This document shows, one piece after another, positions 1-8,742 of a stretch of DNA of 52,034 nucleotides. The notes beneath the pieces were generated by a model that worked only from the letters and a program-made list of their open reading frames with translations, made no database searches and had not been told where the DNA came from. Numbering within the stretch: the stretch's first letter is position 1; each line of letters starts with the position of its first letter. Both the position numbers and the translations under genes were made by a program. Source of the stretch: Gammaproteobacteria bacterium (GTDB taxonomy: Bacteria > Pseudomonadota > Gammaproteobacteria > HIGHO2-12-38-15). Location: the NCBI GenBank assembly GCA_016218405.1, contig JACREE010000019.1:1-52034 (forward strand), read 5' to 3'.

Positions 1-296
1 AATTCTCTAAGCTCGTTCTTCCTTAGGTGATCAGCGCTCATAAATGCGTCCACCCCCTGCCAAATACAAAGTGCTGCAGGTATGGCGATGAGAAAAATAC
101 ATCCAATTAATGCCAGGGAGATACGCCCTACGGGCCCTGCAGCCATACACATCATGACACCACCGAAAATAAGCGCAGCTGCAGCTCCGAATAAAGATAC
201 CCCTAAAGCTGAGGATCCGGCAATATTCCAACGCACATCACGGATCTTTCTTTTTCTCTTTTCCTCTTCTAATGAAGCAACATGATTACCAGCCAT
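1..296 (-). CDS. Small membrane protein, C-terminus cut off by the window edge
   Basis: An open frame starts at ATG 296 and runs off the left edge, giving 98 codons. The start is backed by a GAGGGG ribosome site just upstream and a good sigma70-type promoter at 327-355. The N-terminus is charged (EEEKRKRK around residues 10-17). Two hydrophobic stretches follow, about residues 26-52 and 58-80, so it is probably a two-pass inner-membrane protein with a cytoplasmic basic N-terminus. I do not recognise a family. Several Gly/Ala-rich residues in the first helix suggest helix packing, but no function can be assigned. Confidence 0.6.
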   Translation of the reverse strand, partial: MAGNHVASLEEEKRKRKIRDVRWNIAGSSALGVSLFGAAAALIFGGVMMCMAAGPVGRISLALIGCIFLIAIPAALCIWQGVDAFMSADHLRKNELRE

Positions 297-326
297 CACC
301 CACCCCTCACAACTAAGAAAAATCAA

Positions 327-355
327 AGGATAACAAAACTCTCAAATATTGTCAA
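327..355 (-). promoter_or_regulatory. Sigma70-type promoter of the truncated membrane protein gene
   Basis: On the minus strand TTGACA (350-355) is followed after 17 bases by TATCCT (327-332). The -35 box is perfect and the spacing ideal. The predicted transcript starts near 320 and would have a leader of about 25 bases containing the GAGGGG ribosome site. It lies between the downstream end of the MFS gene and the truncated gene, so that gene has its own promoter. Confidence 0.6.
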
Positions 356-400
356 TAATTTGACCAAATATGGAACTGGGGAGCAAGACGGCCAGAGGTG

Positions 401-1675
401 CTACGGCTGTCGCTGGCAGTTTGTCTCTTTAATAAAGAAAATACTCACAACAAGTGCCAAGAAGAAACAGGCGGGGGCGACGTAAAGAATACGTTGAAAT
501 TCTAAAGTGGTGTAAAAAGGCACACCACTGACCACAATACCCAACCAATGATGTTTTAACCAATAACCAATATAAGGCACCAAGGTTAAACCTCCTGTCA
601 CAATGGCCATGTTTTGCAGACCAATGGCCGTACCGGCCATGTTTGAGGGGTTGTTATCGTCAACAATGCCAAAACTCACGGCTTGAGCTGAAGAAGCGGC
701 ACCGTAACAAAACAGACAAGCGTATAACACAAACGGGGGCAAACAAGGCATGTAAATAATGGCTGTCGAAGCAAATAAACCTAAGATAGCACCCGCTATC
801 ATGGAGGGTTTGCGTTTACATAAATAAGCAGACCAGCCGCCAAGTAAGGGGCCACCCACTGCCACCCCTATCCAAATCAGAGACATCATGAGCGCCGCTT
901 TATGGTTCGTTAGGTTATAGGCAGAGCGAAGAAATAACACACCCCAGGTAATAGAAAAAACGGACATAGGCGCCCAAATACCAAAACCGTATACGCAATT
1001 CCACCAGTTTTGTGAACGACTAAAAATAACTTTGAGTTTTTGCATTTCTGTTAAATTACTTTCAGCATGGGTGTGGTGATGTGAATCCGGGTGATCATGA
1101 ATCAGCAACCAAAACAAAAAGGCCATGATCGCACCCACCGCAGCCGCTAACAACAGAGCAGGCATCATACCTACCCTGCCGACCAACATAGAGATGGGGG
1201 CCTCTCCAACGATGGCACCTATTGATCCCATGACTTGTATTGTGCCCACCAAAAGAGGTAAGTAGCGTTTAGGAAACCAAAGAGAAACGACAATCACCGC
1301 ACCCACGTAAGAGAATGCAGTTGAAAGCCCCATTAATAAACGTGATAAAGAAGCAAAGTAAATATCGCGACTCATCGCAAAAATAAAAATGGAAATAGCA
1401 CACACTGTGCCTGCTGTGACTAATACCTTGCGTACACCAAAGCGGTCGAATAAAAGACCTGCTGGGATTTGCATGGGCATATAGCCATAAAAAAAGAAGG
1501 CTTGTAAAAGCCCTAACCCTTGGGCGTCAATGTGGTAAATACGCATCAAATCTGAGGCGATGGCACTGGGGAAAACACCTAAAAAGAAATCGTAGAAATA
1601 AAAAAGGGTAGCGACTGAAAATACAATATAAGGGAGCAACATCGTACGGCGAGACAGCACTGAATTTTTAACCAT
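401..1675 (-). CDS. Major facilitator superfamily transporter
   Basis: This 424-residue protein has about 12 predicted membrane segments and the MFS loop 2-3 signature (GLLFDRFGVRKVLV, about residues 73-86). Such proteins move small solutes across the inner membrane with ions. A His-rich cytoplasmic loop (HDHPDSHHHTHAES, about residue 195) sits between the two six-helix halves, where the central loop of MFS proteins normally lies. Length is typical. The start at 1675 has a GGGAA-like ribosome site. The substrate cannot be told: the family has many members in intracellular Legionellales, where they carry nutrients, iron chelates or amino acids. It stands apart from its upstream neighbour by a 199-base gap holding a large inverted repeat. 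Confidence 0.85.
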   Translation of the reverse strand: MVKNSVLSRRTMLLPYIVFSVATLFYFYDFFLGVFPSAIASDLMRIYHIDAQGLGLLQAFFFYGYMPMQIPAGLLFDRFGVRKVLVTAGTVCAISIFIFAMSRDIYFASLSRLLMGLSTAFSYVGAVIVVSLWFPKRYLPLLVGTIQVMGSIGAIVGEAPISMLVGRVGMMPALLLAAAVGAIMAFLFWLLIHDHPDSHHHTHAESNLTEMQKLKVIFSRSQNWWNCVYGFGIWAPMSVFSITWGVLFLRSAYNLTNHKAALMMSLIWIGVAVGGPLLGGWSAYLCKRKPSMIAGAILGLFASTAIIYMPCLPPFVLYACLFCYGAASSAQAVSFGIVDDNNPSNMAGTAIGLQNMAIVTGGLTLVPYIGYWLKHHWLGIVVSGVPFYTTLEFQRILYVAPACFFLALVVSIFFIKETNCQRQP

Positions 1676-1696
1676 AAGTTATTCCCATCACTTCAA

Positions 1697-1842
1697 TAGA
1701 CTTCTTTCGAAACCGTCGTCTTTTGCTTTACTACGGCGTTATGTTGTTTGTTCCGGTGCTCATTTATAAACACATAGACTCCGCTCCTCACAAGCAACAT
1801 GCTTTGTAGTAAAGCAAAATACTCGGTTTCGAAAGAAGTCTA
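1697..1842. repeat. Large imperfect inverted repeat (palindromic element A)
   Basis: A perfect 19-base inverted repeat (1697-1715 and 1824-1842, core CTTTCGAAACCG) encloses a second matching block, TTTTGCTTTACTAC on the left pairing with GTAGTAAAGCAAAA on the right, then ATGTTG/CAACAT. The arms are roughly 45-50 bases and the loop about 50. It occupies most of the gap between the MFS and BCCT-like genes, both on the minus strand. It could be a REP/MITE-like mobile palindrome or a strong RNA hairpin affecting the downstream gene. It holds no reading frame of note. Confidence 0.75.
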
Positions 1843-1874
1843 ATATCCGCAAAACCATTGATAATGAACACATT

Positions 1875-3224
1875 TCAATCAAAATACAAGTGTTTAAAGA
1901 AAGATAAGGCACATGATAACAAGTAAATGAGGGTCATGATCACCACGGCCACCATGAAATAGTAAAGCATAAAAAAGCGTGTCATTAAGTAAATTGAAAA
2001 AATAAAAATAGAATTTTGAAGAAAGTTACGATAGGCGTTAAAGGATAAACGTTTTTGTGTCAAGGAACACATACCAAACAAATTACGTTTGTCACTATAA
2101 AATACGGCGAAAAAACTTATTCCAAACAAGACCCCCGTCAGTAAGAGCGGGGTCGATTGATTCAAAATGATCAAAAAACGAGATAAATAAGGCGCGGCAA
2201 CAGGTAAAAGCAAAAACAAATTTAAACACAAAGGGAAAATCAACAAACTCACGATGCTATTACCTATTGTTTTGCCACCCAATTTACGCGCCAAACACCA
2301 ACAAAAAGGCAGCGACATCCCAATCCACCAACAAAAGGTGAAAAAAGTCAGTTGCTGCGTTTTACTCACTGACAACACGGGAAAAGGAATGCTGTGCGTA
2401 AAAATAGGAATGAATTTGCCCGCAGCAAAAAATAATACGGTTGTGAATAAAAGCACACAGGTAAAAGTCAAAAAGGTCAGCAAAATGCTGACCCCAAAAG
2501 AGCACTTCTTAAATATTTTTTTCAGTAAAGGAATGCCCCAAGGCATCCCTAATGGCATCGTCAACGCACTCATCATAAACAGTGTTTGCATACTCATGTC
2601 TATTATCAACGGAATATGTGCATAGTAGACGGTTTGTTTGACACAAAAAAAGGCGAACAAACTTATTGTAAAGCCAATCATCATGCGCGTGATGTAACGA
2701 AAATAAATATGCCCACCGATAGAAATGATCCCAATTTGGCGATGAGGGACAAGGTGACGAATAATTCGACTTAGAGAAAAACGTTTTCGCTCGTTAAAAT
2801 AACGGTAGGCAAAACTCAAACTTAAAATAAGGTATAAAATCCAGGGGAAAAAACCATAGTGATAGCTCATATGGTGAAACACTTGCATCAAATCTTCTGC
2901 ACATTGAGTCGCATGAGTATCTGGGTAGGTTAATTTATAAAACAGTATCACTGTTACCAGATACATCAAAAACAGTAGCGCCTGAAGAGATATTATCTCC
3001 CACCACCCCTTTCTTTCACGGTAACGTGGAAAGGAGTGAGTTCGAAAAAGAATATTTCGTTTTTTTGTTAGTAATAAAAGGAGGCACAATACAGGGGCTA
3101 TCCAGTTTGCGGAAAAAAGGAGTGTCGTCAAAATAGGCAATTTTGCGTTAAGCACCAGGACTAAAATAAAAACAATGATGTAACACACCAAGGGTAAAAA
3201 ACGATTCAAGAAAAAAGGACTCAT
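1875..3224 (-). CDS. Divergent BCCT-family (betaine/carnitine/choline-type) transporter
   Basis: The protein has 449 residues and about 12 hydrophobic segments. Two stretches match the BCCT family: about residues 115-150 (HHMSYHYGFFPWILY, then an AYRYFNERK loop), corresponding to the family's 'hWGlhpWaiYa' helix, and the signature helix near residue 300 (FCWWIGMSLPF followed by ARKLGGKTI), which corresponds to 'WWIaWaPFvG-iARISRGRTI'. The third Trp that binds the quaternary ammonium group in that helix is replaced by Met. Typical BCCT proteins exceed 500 residues, so this one is short. Its start overlaps the tilS stop by four bases (ATGA), suggesting translational coupling. The substrate may differ from betaine. 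Confidence 0.6.
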   Translation of the reverse strand: MSPFFLNRFLPLVCYIIVFILVLVLNAKLPILTTLLFSANWIAPVLCLLLLLTKKRNILFRTHSFPRYRERKGWWEIISLQALLFLMYLVTVILFYKLTYPDTHATQCAEDLMQVFHHMSYHYGFFPWILYLILSLSFAYRYFNERKRFSLSRIIRHLVPHRQIGIISIGGHIYFRYITRMMIGFTISLFAFFCVKQTVYYAHIPLIIDMSMQTLFMMSALTMPLGMPWGIPLLKKIFKKCSFGVSILLTFLTFTCVLLFTTVLFFAAGKFIPIFTHSIPFPVLSVSKTQQLTFFTFCWWIGMSLPFCWCLARKLGGKTIGNSIVSLLIFPLCLNLFLLLPVAAPYLSRFLIILNQSTPLLLTGVLFGISFFAVFYSDKRNLFGMCSLTQKRLSFNAYRNFLQNSIFIFSIYLMTRFFMLYYFMVAVVIMTLIYLLSCALSFFKHLYFD

Positions 3225-4600
3225 GACCGACCACGTTCAAAGAAAAAATAAAGAGACGTACCTAAACGTCCAGCTTCGGATAAATACTTAGCAGACACAG
3301 CGTAACCCAATACACAGGCTAATTCATCGTTGACATAAAGCAAAGGAACACGTTCACGTTCCCAAGGAGGGATATTCCACTCTTGCATCAATTTTTTTAG
3401 CGGGTGCGAACCGATTCTATTTTCTGGATGAAATCGCTCTCCTCCCACACGAAAACGGATGGATAACTCTGAGCTGTTTTCATGAGGAATAAAAAGTGAG
3501 TAAAAAAAGCGTGTTTTTTGGTTCAGCTGATCTCGGGCGGGCGCAAACTTAACCTCATCACTTAAGAAAGCGGGGTCATAAGGCGTAAGACTTCCTACGC
3601 TAGGCAGATGCAAAACCTGCCGCCCATCCCAATACAGTACACCTAAAATCGATGTTTTTTCCGAACGAGGAAAAACATATAAATTTTCTTTGAAACGTCG
3701 AAACTCACAATGAGGCAATGTAAGCACAGGATAAGCATCTTGACGACCATATAAAAACATTTTGATAATTTCATTTAATTGTTTTTCAGTGGGTGACAAT
3801 AATCCCTTTCGCTGCAACCAGTAACGAATGACATTGATTTGACGTAATGGCGACAAGGCTAATAAAGCGGGTATAGAGAGTGTGTCAGGCTCACTTCCCT
3901 CCACCCAATCAGCCATAGCCACTTCCTGTAATAACACTTGCGCATGCGCACAATGACTTGCGCCGCGTGATAACACTGTGACTGCACTTGGCCAGCGCAG
4001 CTTAAGAAGGGGTAACACCCGATGACGCACATAATTACGATTAAAATTTAAATGTTGATTACTTTCATCTTCCACCCATAATAATTTTTCTTCTTGCGCA
4101 TAAACACATAAAGTATTTTGAGAAAATTCCAGCAAAGGGCGCAACAAATATCCTGCCCCACTTTTCTTTTTAGCTCCCATCCCTGCCAAACCAGGCAAAC
4201 CTGCGCCACGCATCAACTGCAACAAAAATGTTTCGGCTTGATCTTCTTGATGATGCGCTGTCACTAAAGCATCACCCGGATTTAACAACGCATTCAAAGC
4301 TTCATATCGTTTGAAACGTGCATAGTCTTCTGGACTTTCACCTTGCGGGGCACGCGCATCAATTTGTATTTGGGTCAGTGGAATCATTAAATCATGACAC
4401 ACACGTTGGCAATGTTCCGCCCAAGATAATGCAGCCGAACAAAGAGAATGGTTAACGTGCACAGCACGTAATTTGTGGGGTAAACTCGCATGTTTCATCA
4501 GGTGTAACAACACATGCGAATCCATGCCGCCACTGTAAGCCACCCACAAGGTTTTATCAGGAGAAATGGTTTTGAAAAAATCTTGAATAAAAGAAAGCAT
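3221..4600 (-). CDS. tilS: tRNA(Ile)-lysidine synthetase TilS
   Basis: TilS attaches lysine to C34 of the tRNA-Ile with anticodon CAU, so that it reads AUA. The ATP-pyrophosphatase P-loop YSGGMDSHVLLHL lies near the N-terminus (about residues 22-34), and the LVTAHHQEDQAETFLLQLMRG motif region follows. The C-terminal part (FRVGGERF, HPLKKLMQEWNIPPWERERVPLLY) is the TilS C-terminal domain, so the protein is full length at about 459 residues. I choose ATG 4600; a GTG at 4612 would add four residues. It follows accA by 17 bases and overlaps the BCCT-like gene downstream, so the three genes probably share a transcript. Confidence 0.95.
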   Translation of the reverse strand: MLSFIQDFFKTISPDKTLWVAYSGGMDSHVLLHLMKHASLPHKLRAVHVNHSLCSAALSWAEHCQRVCHDLMIPLTQIQIDARAPQGESPEDYARFKRYEALNALLNPGDALVTAHHQEDQAETFLLQLMRGAGLPGLAGMGAKKKSGAGYLLRPLLEFSQNTLCVYAQEEKLLWVEDESNQHLNFNRNYVRHRVLPLLKLRWPSAVTVLSRGASHCAHAQVLLQEVAMADWVEGSEPDTLSIPALLALSPLRQINVIRYWLQRKGLLSPTEKQLNEIIKMFLYGRQDAYPVLTLPHCEFRRFKENLYVFPRSEKTSILGVLYWDGRQVLHLPSVGSLTPYDPAFLSDEVKFAPARDQLNQKTRFFYSLFIPHENSSELSIRFRVGGERFHPENRIGSHPLKKLMQEWNIPPWERERVPLLYVNDELACVLGYAVSAKYLSEAGRLGTSLYFFFERGRS

Positions 4601-4617
4601 CACCAGTGACACTCAAC

Positions 4618-5559
4618 TCAAAAAGACATTAAACGGGCATAACGTTTTTCTAACAGGCGATCAATAGAAGATTCTTTTAATATTTCGAGTTGATGAATAA
4701 ATGCCTGTTGCAACCTTTTTGCCATTTCATCCACACCACGATGCGCTCCTCCTAGCGGTTCAGGTAAGACTTGATCAATCAAATTAAGTTGTTTGAGTCG
4801 CTCAGCGGTTAAACCCATCGCCTGCGCAGCATCAGAAGCTTTTTCTGCACTCTTCCATAAAATACTGGCGCAACCTTCAGGCGAGATAACCGAATAAATA
4901 CTGTATTGCAGCATCATATTCCAATCTCCCACCCCTATCGCTAATGCACCACCTGACCCACCTTCACCGATAACCGTGCACATAATAGGTACACGTAATT
5001 GGCTCATCACTTTTAAATTTTGAGCAATCGCTTCACTTTGATTCCGTTCTTCTGCATCAATACCCGGATAGGCGCCGGGTGTATCAATCAGCGTAAGCAG
5101 GGGTAAACGAAATTTCTCTGCCATTTCCATGAGTCGCAGGGCTTTACGATAACCTTCTGGCCTGGGCATGGCAAAATTACGAAATATTTTTTCTTTTGTG
5201 GAACGTCCTTTCTCCTGAGCAATGACCATCACAGACTGCCCTTCTAAACGAGCAACACCACCCACAATCGCTGGATCATCTGCCAGATGACGATCACCGT
5301 GTAATTCATCAAAATCTGTAAAAATACGTTCGATATAATCTAAAGCATGCGGACGCAAGGGATGTCGCGCCAATTGCACCACTTGCCAAGGCGTGAGTGA
5401 AGCAAAAACGGTTTTGATAAGTTCACGATTTTTGCGTTGCAGGCGCGTAATTTCTTCCGAAATATTAATATCGGTATCGTTGCCCACCATGCGGAGTTCT
5501 TCGATTTTAGCTTCCAGTTCTGCGATAGGCTGCTCAAAATCCAGGTAATTTAAATTCAC
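4618..5559 (-). CDS. accA: Acetyl-CoA carboxylase carboxyltransferase subunit alpha
   Basis: AccA pairs with AccD to move the carboxyl group from biotin on AccB to acetyl-CoA, giving malonyl-CoA for fatty acid synthesis. The protein (313 residues; E. coli about 319) is collinear with the family: N-terminal helical segment ([17 protein letters not shown]), the [19 protein letters not shown] region, the [13 protein letters not shown]-like helix, DTPGAYPG, and the glycine-rich oxyanion loop [15 protein letters not shown]. The start is the usual [10 protein letters not shown]. It sits between yciO and tilS, 12 bases from yciO. The pair accA-tilS adjacent is common in gammaproteobacteria. Confidence 0.97.
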   Translation of the reverse strand: MNLNYLDFEQPIAELEAKIEELRMVGNDTDINISEEITRLQRKNRELIKTVFASLTPWQVVQLARHPLRPHALDYIERIFTDFDELHGDRHLADDPAIVGGVARLEGQSVMVIAQEKGRSTKEKIFRNFAMPRPEGYRKALRLMEMAEKFRLPLLTLIDTPGAYPGIDAEERNQSEAIAQNLKVMSQLRVPIMCTVIGEGGSGGALAIGVGDWNMMLQYSIYSVISPEGCASILWKSAEKASDAAQAMGLTAERLKQLNLIDQVLPEPLGGAHRGVDEMAKRLQQAFIHQLEILKESSIDRLLEKRYARLMSF

Positions 5560-5571
5560 TGTGTCTGGCCT

Positions 5572-6192
5572 CTATAGAAAAGGGGTGACATCCCCTTTAC
5601 CCTTTCGGAGTATTTTAGGAATATCCTCAACTAAATCAACCACCGTTGTGGGTTCCATGCCACAAAATCCACCGTCTATCACCAAATCCACACGATCGCC
5701 TAGCAATTCTTTCATGGCTTCTGGCTCAATGACGGCCAAGGCTGTGTCTGGCAGCAGCAGTGTTGAACTCATCAAGGGAGCCTCCAGTGCTTCTAGCAAA
5801 GCCAGTGCCACCGCGTGTCGAGGAATGCGCAAACCAATCGTCTTTCGATGAGGATGTTGCAAACGCCGAGGCACATCTTTGGTGGCCTTTAATATAAAAG
5901 TATAGGGCCCAGGTGTATGCGTTTTTAAAATACGGAACACTTGATTATTAACGCGCGCGTAAGTTGCCAATTCGGACAAATCACGACACATCAGCGTAAA
6001 ATGGTGATGCTTGTCCAAACGTCGGATACGACGGATGCGATCCAGCGCAGATTTATCACCCAGACGACAACCCAAGGCATAACCTGAGTCTGTTGGATAA
6101 ACAATGACACCCCCCGCTTGCAGCACTTTAACGACTTGAGCGAGTAGATGAAGTTGAGGATGTTGTACTTGTATTCGCAGAATTTGAGTCAC
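5572..6192 (-). CDS. yciO: YciO family protein (Sua5/YrdC/YwlC-type fold)
   Basis: The 206-residue protein matches E. coli YciO along its whole length: GGVIVYPTDSGYALGC near the N-terminus, FTLMCRDLSEL, TPGPYTFILKATKDVPRRL, RKTIGLRIP, and the C-terminal GKGDVTPFL. The family shares the fold of TsaC/Sua5, which makes threonylcarbamoyl-AMP for the t6A tRNA base, but YciO members have a distinct active-site pattern and their cellular role is less settled. It is divergent from yciB, with a 75-base gap that carries the yciB promoter, and is likely the first gene of the yciO-accA-tilS run. Confidence 0.92.
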   Translation of the reverse strand: MTQILRIQVQHPQLHLLAQVVKVLQAGGVIVYPTDSGYALGCRLGDKSALDRIRRIRRLDKHHHFTLMCRDLSELATYARVNNQVFRILKTHTPGPYTFILKATKDVPRRLQHPHRKTIGLRIPRHAVALALLEALEAPLMSSTLLLPDTALAVIEPEAMKELLGDRVDLVIDGGFCGMEPTTVVDLVEDIPKILRKGKGDVTPFL

Positions 6193-6217
6193 GAACTAAG
6201 CCCCTCTCTGCTGCAGC

Positions 6218-6247
6218 TTGGTTGGGGTTAAAGTAAGATGTTATACT
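6218..6247 (+). promoter_or_regulatory. Predicted promoter of yciB-bolA-folD
   Basis: TTGGTT (6218-6223) and TATACT (6242-6247) are 18 bases apart, and transcription would start near 6254. The ATG of yciB at 6268 lies only about 14 bases downstream. It is the only convincing promoter in the gap between the divergent yciO and yciB genes. Confidence 0.4.
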
Positions 6248-6267
6248 AACACATTTTGGCGACCCAT

Positions 6268-6834
6268 ATGAAAGTCTTATTCGAATTTTTACCCATTTTA
6301 TTATTTTTTCTCGTCTATAAAATAGCGGGGATTTATTGGGCGACGAGCACAGCCATCGTGGCTTCTTTGTGCCAATTTGCCCTTCATTGGTTCAAGCGCA
6401 AACAAATTGACACACTTCAACTCATCACCGTACTTTGTATTGTCTTATTGGGTGGCGCCACTCTCTCCCTCCACAATGAACTTTTCATTAAATGGAAACC
6501 CACCGCCATCAATTGGACATTTGGATTAGTCTTCCTGGCCAGCAGTGTGTTTGGAAAAAAGACCCTGGCTCAGCGCCTCATGGAGAGCAATGTTAAATTG
6601 CCTCATCCTATTTGGCATCGACTCAACCTCAGCTGGGTGTTATTTTTTGTGTTCACAGGAGCGGCTAATTTATACGTCGTTTATCATTTTTCAACAGAAG
6701 TGTGGGTCAATTTCAAATTATTTGGCTTACTGGGTTTAACCTTGCTTTTTGTGTTGGCACAAAGCCTTTATTTAATGAAACACCTCAAGGCATCCACCCC
6801 CCTCTTGTCTAAAAAGGAATTTAAGCATGAATAA
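6268..6834 (+). CDS. yciB: Septation-associated inner membrane protein YciB/IspZ
   Basis: A 188-residue inner-membrane protein with five or six membrane helices. It follows E. coli YciB closely: MKVLFEFLPILLFFLVYK at the start, LHNELFIKWKPT, LPHPIWHRLNLSWVLFFVF, and VNFKLFGLLGLTL. YciB is linked to cell envelope synthesis and septation, and interacts with elongation and division proteins in E. coli. A longer start at TTG 6256 is possible, but ATG 6268 gives the family's standard N-terminus. The stop overlaps the next start by eight bases, so yciB and the bolA-like gene are probably translationally coupled. Confidence 0.93.
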   Translation: MKVLFEFLPILLFFLVYKIAGIYWATSTAIVASLCQFALHWFKRKQIDTLQLITVLCIVLLGGATLSLHNELFIKWKPTAINWTFGLVFLASSVFGKKTLAQRLMESNVKLPHPIWHRLNLSWVLFFVFTGAANLYVVYHFSTEVWVNFKLFGLLGLTLLFVLAQSLYLMKHLKASTPLLSKKEFKHE

Positions 6835-7072
6835 AATTGACTTGATGAAAGCACGTTTACAAACTTTACAACCTTCTTATTTAGAAATCATTGATGATGG
6901 CGCGGCGCACGCAGGGCATCATGCGGCAGGTGGCGGACATTTTACGCTGATCATCCGTTCTCCTTTATTCGCTGATCAAACCCAACTCAAACGTCACCAA
7001 ATGATTTATGCTGCGTTGGGCGATCTGTTTCCCCATGCCATTCACGCTCTGAGTATTCAAATTAAATCATGA
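6827..7072 (+). CDS. BolA-family protein
   Basis: This small protein (81 residues) has the BolA fold pattern: [25 protein letters not shown], then a short RHQMIYAAL helix and the closing HALSIQI strand. The conserved C-terminal His used for iron-sulfur binding with monothiol glutaredoxins is present, as are the His residues in the variable loop. BolA proteins act with Grx4-type glutaredoxins in iron-sulfur handling and stress shape control. It overlaps yciB upstream and folD downstream (ATGA overlap at 7069-7072), so it is the middle gene of a three-gene operon. Whether it is a BolA or IbaG orthologue cannot be settled by eye. Confidence 0.88.
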   Translation: MNKIDLMKARLQTLQPSYLEIIDDGAAHAGHHAAGGGHFTLIIRSPLFADQTQLKRHQMIYAALGDLFPHAIHALSIQIKS

Positions 7073-7914
7073 CAGCACAACGGATTGACGGAAAACAACT
7101 TGCAGCACAATTACGTGCTGACATCAAATCAGAGATCACAACTCATCTTAAAAAAGGAGTGCGCGCACCCGGTTTGGCTGTCATTTTAATAGGACACGAT
7201 CTCGCTTCACAGCTGTATGTTAAAAATAAACGGCTAGCGTGTGAGGAAGTGGGTATCCACTCCTTTGTTTTTAACTTGAGTGCTGACATCACAGAAAAAG
7301 AACTGCTCGATTTGATTCATGATCTCAACCAGCGTGCGGATATCGACGGTATTTTGGTGCAACTTCCGCTTCCCTCACACATCACCACCCAAGCCGTCAT
7401 CGAAACCATTGATCCTCAAAAAGATGTAGATGGATTTCATCCTTATAATTTAGGTCGTCTAGCTCAATTTCAACCTACCCTGAGGCCCTGCACACCCTAT
7501 GGCATCATGATGTTATTGGGCACGCTTGATCTAACACTGAAAGGCAAACGGGCTGTGGTGGTCGGCGCCTCCAATATTGTGGGCAAACCCATGGCTTTGG
7601 AATTGCTCATGGCAAAATGCACGGTCACCCTCTGTCACAGTGCGACACTTAACCTACAAGAAGAAATTGAAAAAGCGGATATTCTCGTCGCCGCCTTAGG
7701 CCACCCTCACGTTATCCGCAGCGAATGGATCAAACCCGGTGCGGTGGTGATTGATGTAGGCATGAACCGTATCGATGGCGTATTAAAAGGTGATATTGCA
7801 TATGAAACCGCCGCACAACGCGCCGCTTGGATCACCCCTGTACCCGGCGGCGTAGGCCCCATGACCGTGGCCATGCTGCTGAAAAACACCCTCAGCGCTT
7901 GGCGAAGGGGGTGA
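7069..7914 (+). CDS. folD: Bifunctional methylene-THF dehydrogenase/methenyl-THF cyclohydrolase
   Basis: FolD interconverts 5,10-methylene-, methenyl- and 10-formyl-tetrahydrofolate with NADP. Visible family features, in order: [13 protein letters not shown] with the catalytic Lys, [10 protein letters not shown], the [11 protein letters not shown] loop, the dinucleotide-binding [14 protein letters not shown], and the C-terminal [15 protein letters not shown]. The length of 281 residues is usual. The start overlaps the bolA-like stop by four bases. In this window it belongs to one-carbon metabolism together with gcvT/H/PA and the 5-formyl-THF cyclo-ligase gene. Confidence 0.97.
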   Translation: MTAQRIDGKQLAAQLRADIKSEITTHLKKGVRAPGLAVILIGHDLASQLYVKNKRLACEEVGIHSFVFNLSADITEKELLDLIHDLNQRADIDGILVQLPLPSHITTQAVIETIDPQKDVDGFHPYNLGRLAQFQPTLRPCTPYGIMMLLGTLDLTLKGKRAVVVGASNIVGKPMALELLMAKCTVTLCHSATLNLQEEIEKADILVAALGHPHVIRSEWIKPGAVVIDVGMNRIDGVLKGDIAYETAAQRAAWITPVPGGVGPMTVAMLLKNTLSAWRRG

Positions 7915-7962
7915 GGGTCAGCAAGCCAGAGAAGCTCAAAAACAAAATAAAAGATCCTGGGT

Positions 7963-8385
7963 CTACCCCTTCAACACACTCAAAAATCCTTTTTTTGCGT
8001 ACTGTAAGATAAGGTTGTCACGCGTCAGCAGGGTCAATTGGTGTACGCGCGCAGTTGCAGTGATGATACGATCAGCAGGATCACCATGAAAAATGCCGGG
8101 CAAAGAAACACTCTCAATTGAAATGCGCGGAGAAAGAGGAAGAAGTTCAATACCCGGCTGAGATAAAGCCGTCTCAATCCAATCTACCAAGGAAATTTGT
8201 AGTATTAAGCGCTTTTTACTTACTAACGTGGCCACTTCCCATACAGTAATAGCAGAGATAAACACCCCCCCACCTTGGGCTGCAGCATCAATTAAGGCAA
8301 TCACTTTAGGTTTAAGTTCAGGTTCTGCATTGTTTAACCAAATCCAAACATGCGTGTCTAAAAGCAATCCCTTATCTTCAATCAT
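7963..8385 (-). CDS. PIN-domain toxin, VapC family
   Basis: A PIN-domain ribonuclease of about 140 residues. It has the acidic residues of the PIN active site: LLLDTHVWIWL (first Asp), ISAITVWEVA (Glu), and GDPADRIITATA (Asp pair), with TRD near the C-terminus. VapC-type toxins cleave RNA, often initiator tRNA or rRNA, and are held in check by the partner antitoxin. ATG 8385 has a GGAAG site at a good distance; ATG 8391 is too close to it. The toxin start overlaps the antitoxin stop by eight bases, the usual coupled arrangement. It is convergent with folD. Confidence 0.85.
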   Translation of the reverse strand: MIEDKGLLLDTHVWIWLNNAEPELKPKVIALIDAAAQGGGVFISAITVWEVATLVSKKRLILQISLVDWIETALSQPGIELLPLSPRISIESVSLPGIFHGDPADRIITATARVHQLTLLTRDNLILQYAKKGFLSVLKG

Positions 8386-8617
8386 GTGCATCCGCTTCCC
8401 AAACCTCACCTGTTGAACCAACAATATCACCCTGAATAACAGCGACTCCTTTTAAACAACCATACAGCGAAACTGCTTGCTGCGCAGTGGGAGTAAGCCT
8501 TGCAATCGCCCGCCCACGTTTTGTGATAACCAGCACTTTATGCTTCTTATTCACCTCATCTAACAAACGCAAACAATGTGTTTTAAATTCACCCGCACCT
8601 ATCATTTGTTCTTTCAT
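8378..8617 (-). CDS. Phd/YefM-type antitoxin of the PIN toxin
   Basis: A short protein (79 residues from the chosen start) with the Phd/YefM pattern: IGAGEFKTHCLRLLDEV, then VLVITKRGRAIARLTP. The N-terminal part forms a DNA-binding dimer and the C-terminal tail wraps the toxin. ATG codons at 8638, 8617 and 8605 are possible starts; 8617 gives a typical N-terminus, but none has a clear ribosome site. The gene precedes its toxin and has a consensus promoter overlapped by direct repeats, which fits autorepression. The pair sits at the edge of an accessory stretch next to folD. Confidence 0.82.
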   Translation of the reverse strand: MKEQMIGAGEFKTHCLRLLDEVNKKHKVLVITKRGRAIARLTPTAQQAVSLYGCLKGVAVIQGDIVGSTGEVWEADAHD

Positions 8618-8630
8618 ATTAAAAAACACC

Positions 8631-8679
8631 ATGGTCATATTGATATGGTCATATTAGGTAATAAATTAACGGAAATCAA
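8631..8679 (-). promoter_or_regulatory. Promoter and direct-repeat operator of the Phd/VapC pair
   Basis: On the minus strand TTGATT (8674-8679) and TAATAT (8651-8656) are 17 bases apart. An 11-base direct repeat, ATGGTCATATT on the plus strand, occurs at 8631-8641 and 8645-8655. The second copy covers the -10 box and the first lies just downstream of the predicted start. This is the expected position for binding by the antitoxin or toxin-antitoxin complex. Confidence 0.55.
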
Positions 8680-8742
8680 GTTCACCGGGCTTAAAGTTGG
8701 AAAAAAATTACTCTCAAACGCCTTAGAAAACAGGGGGTGGAC

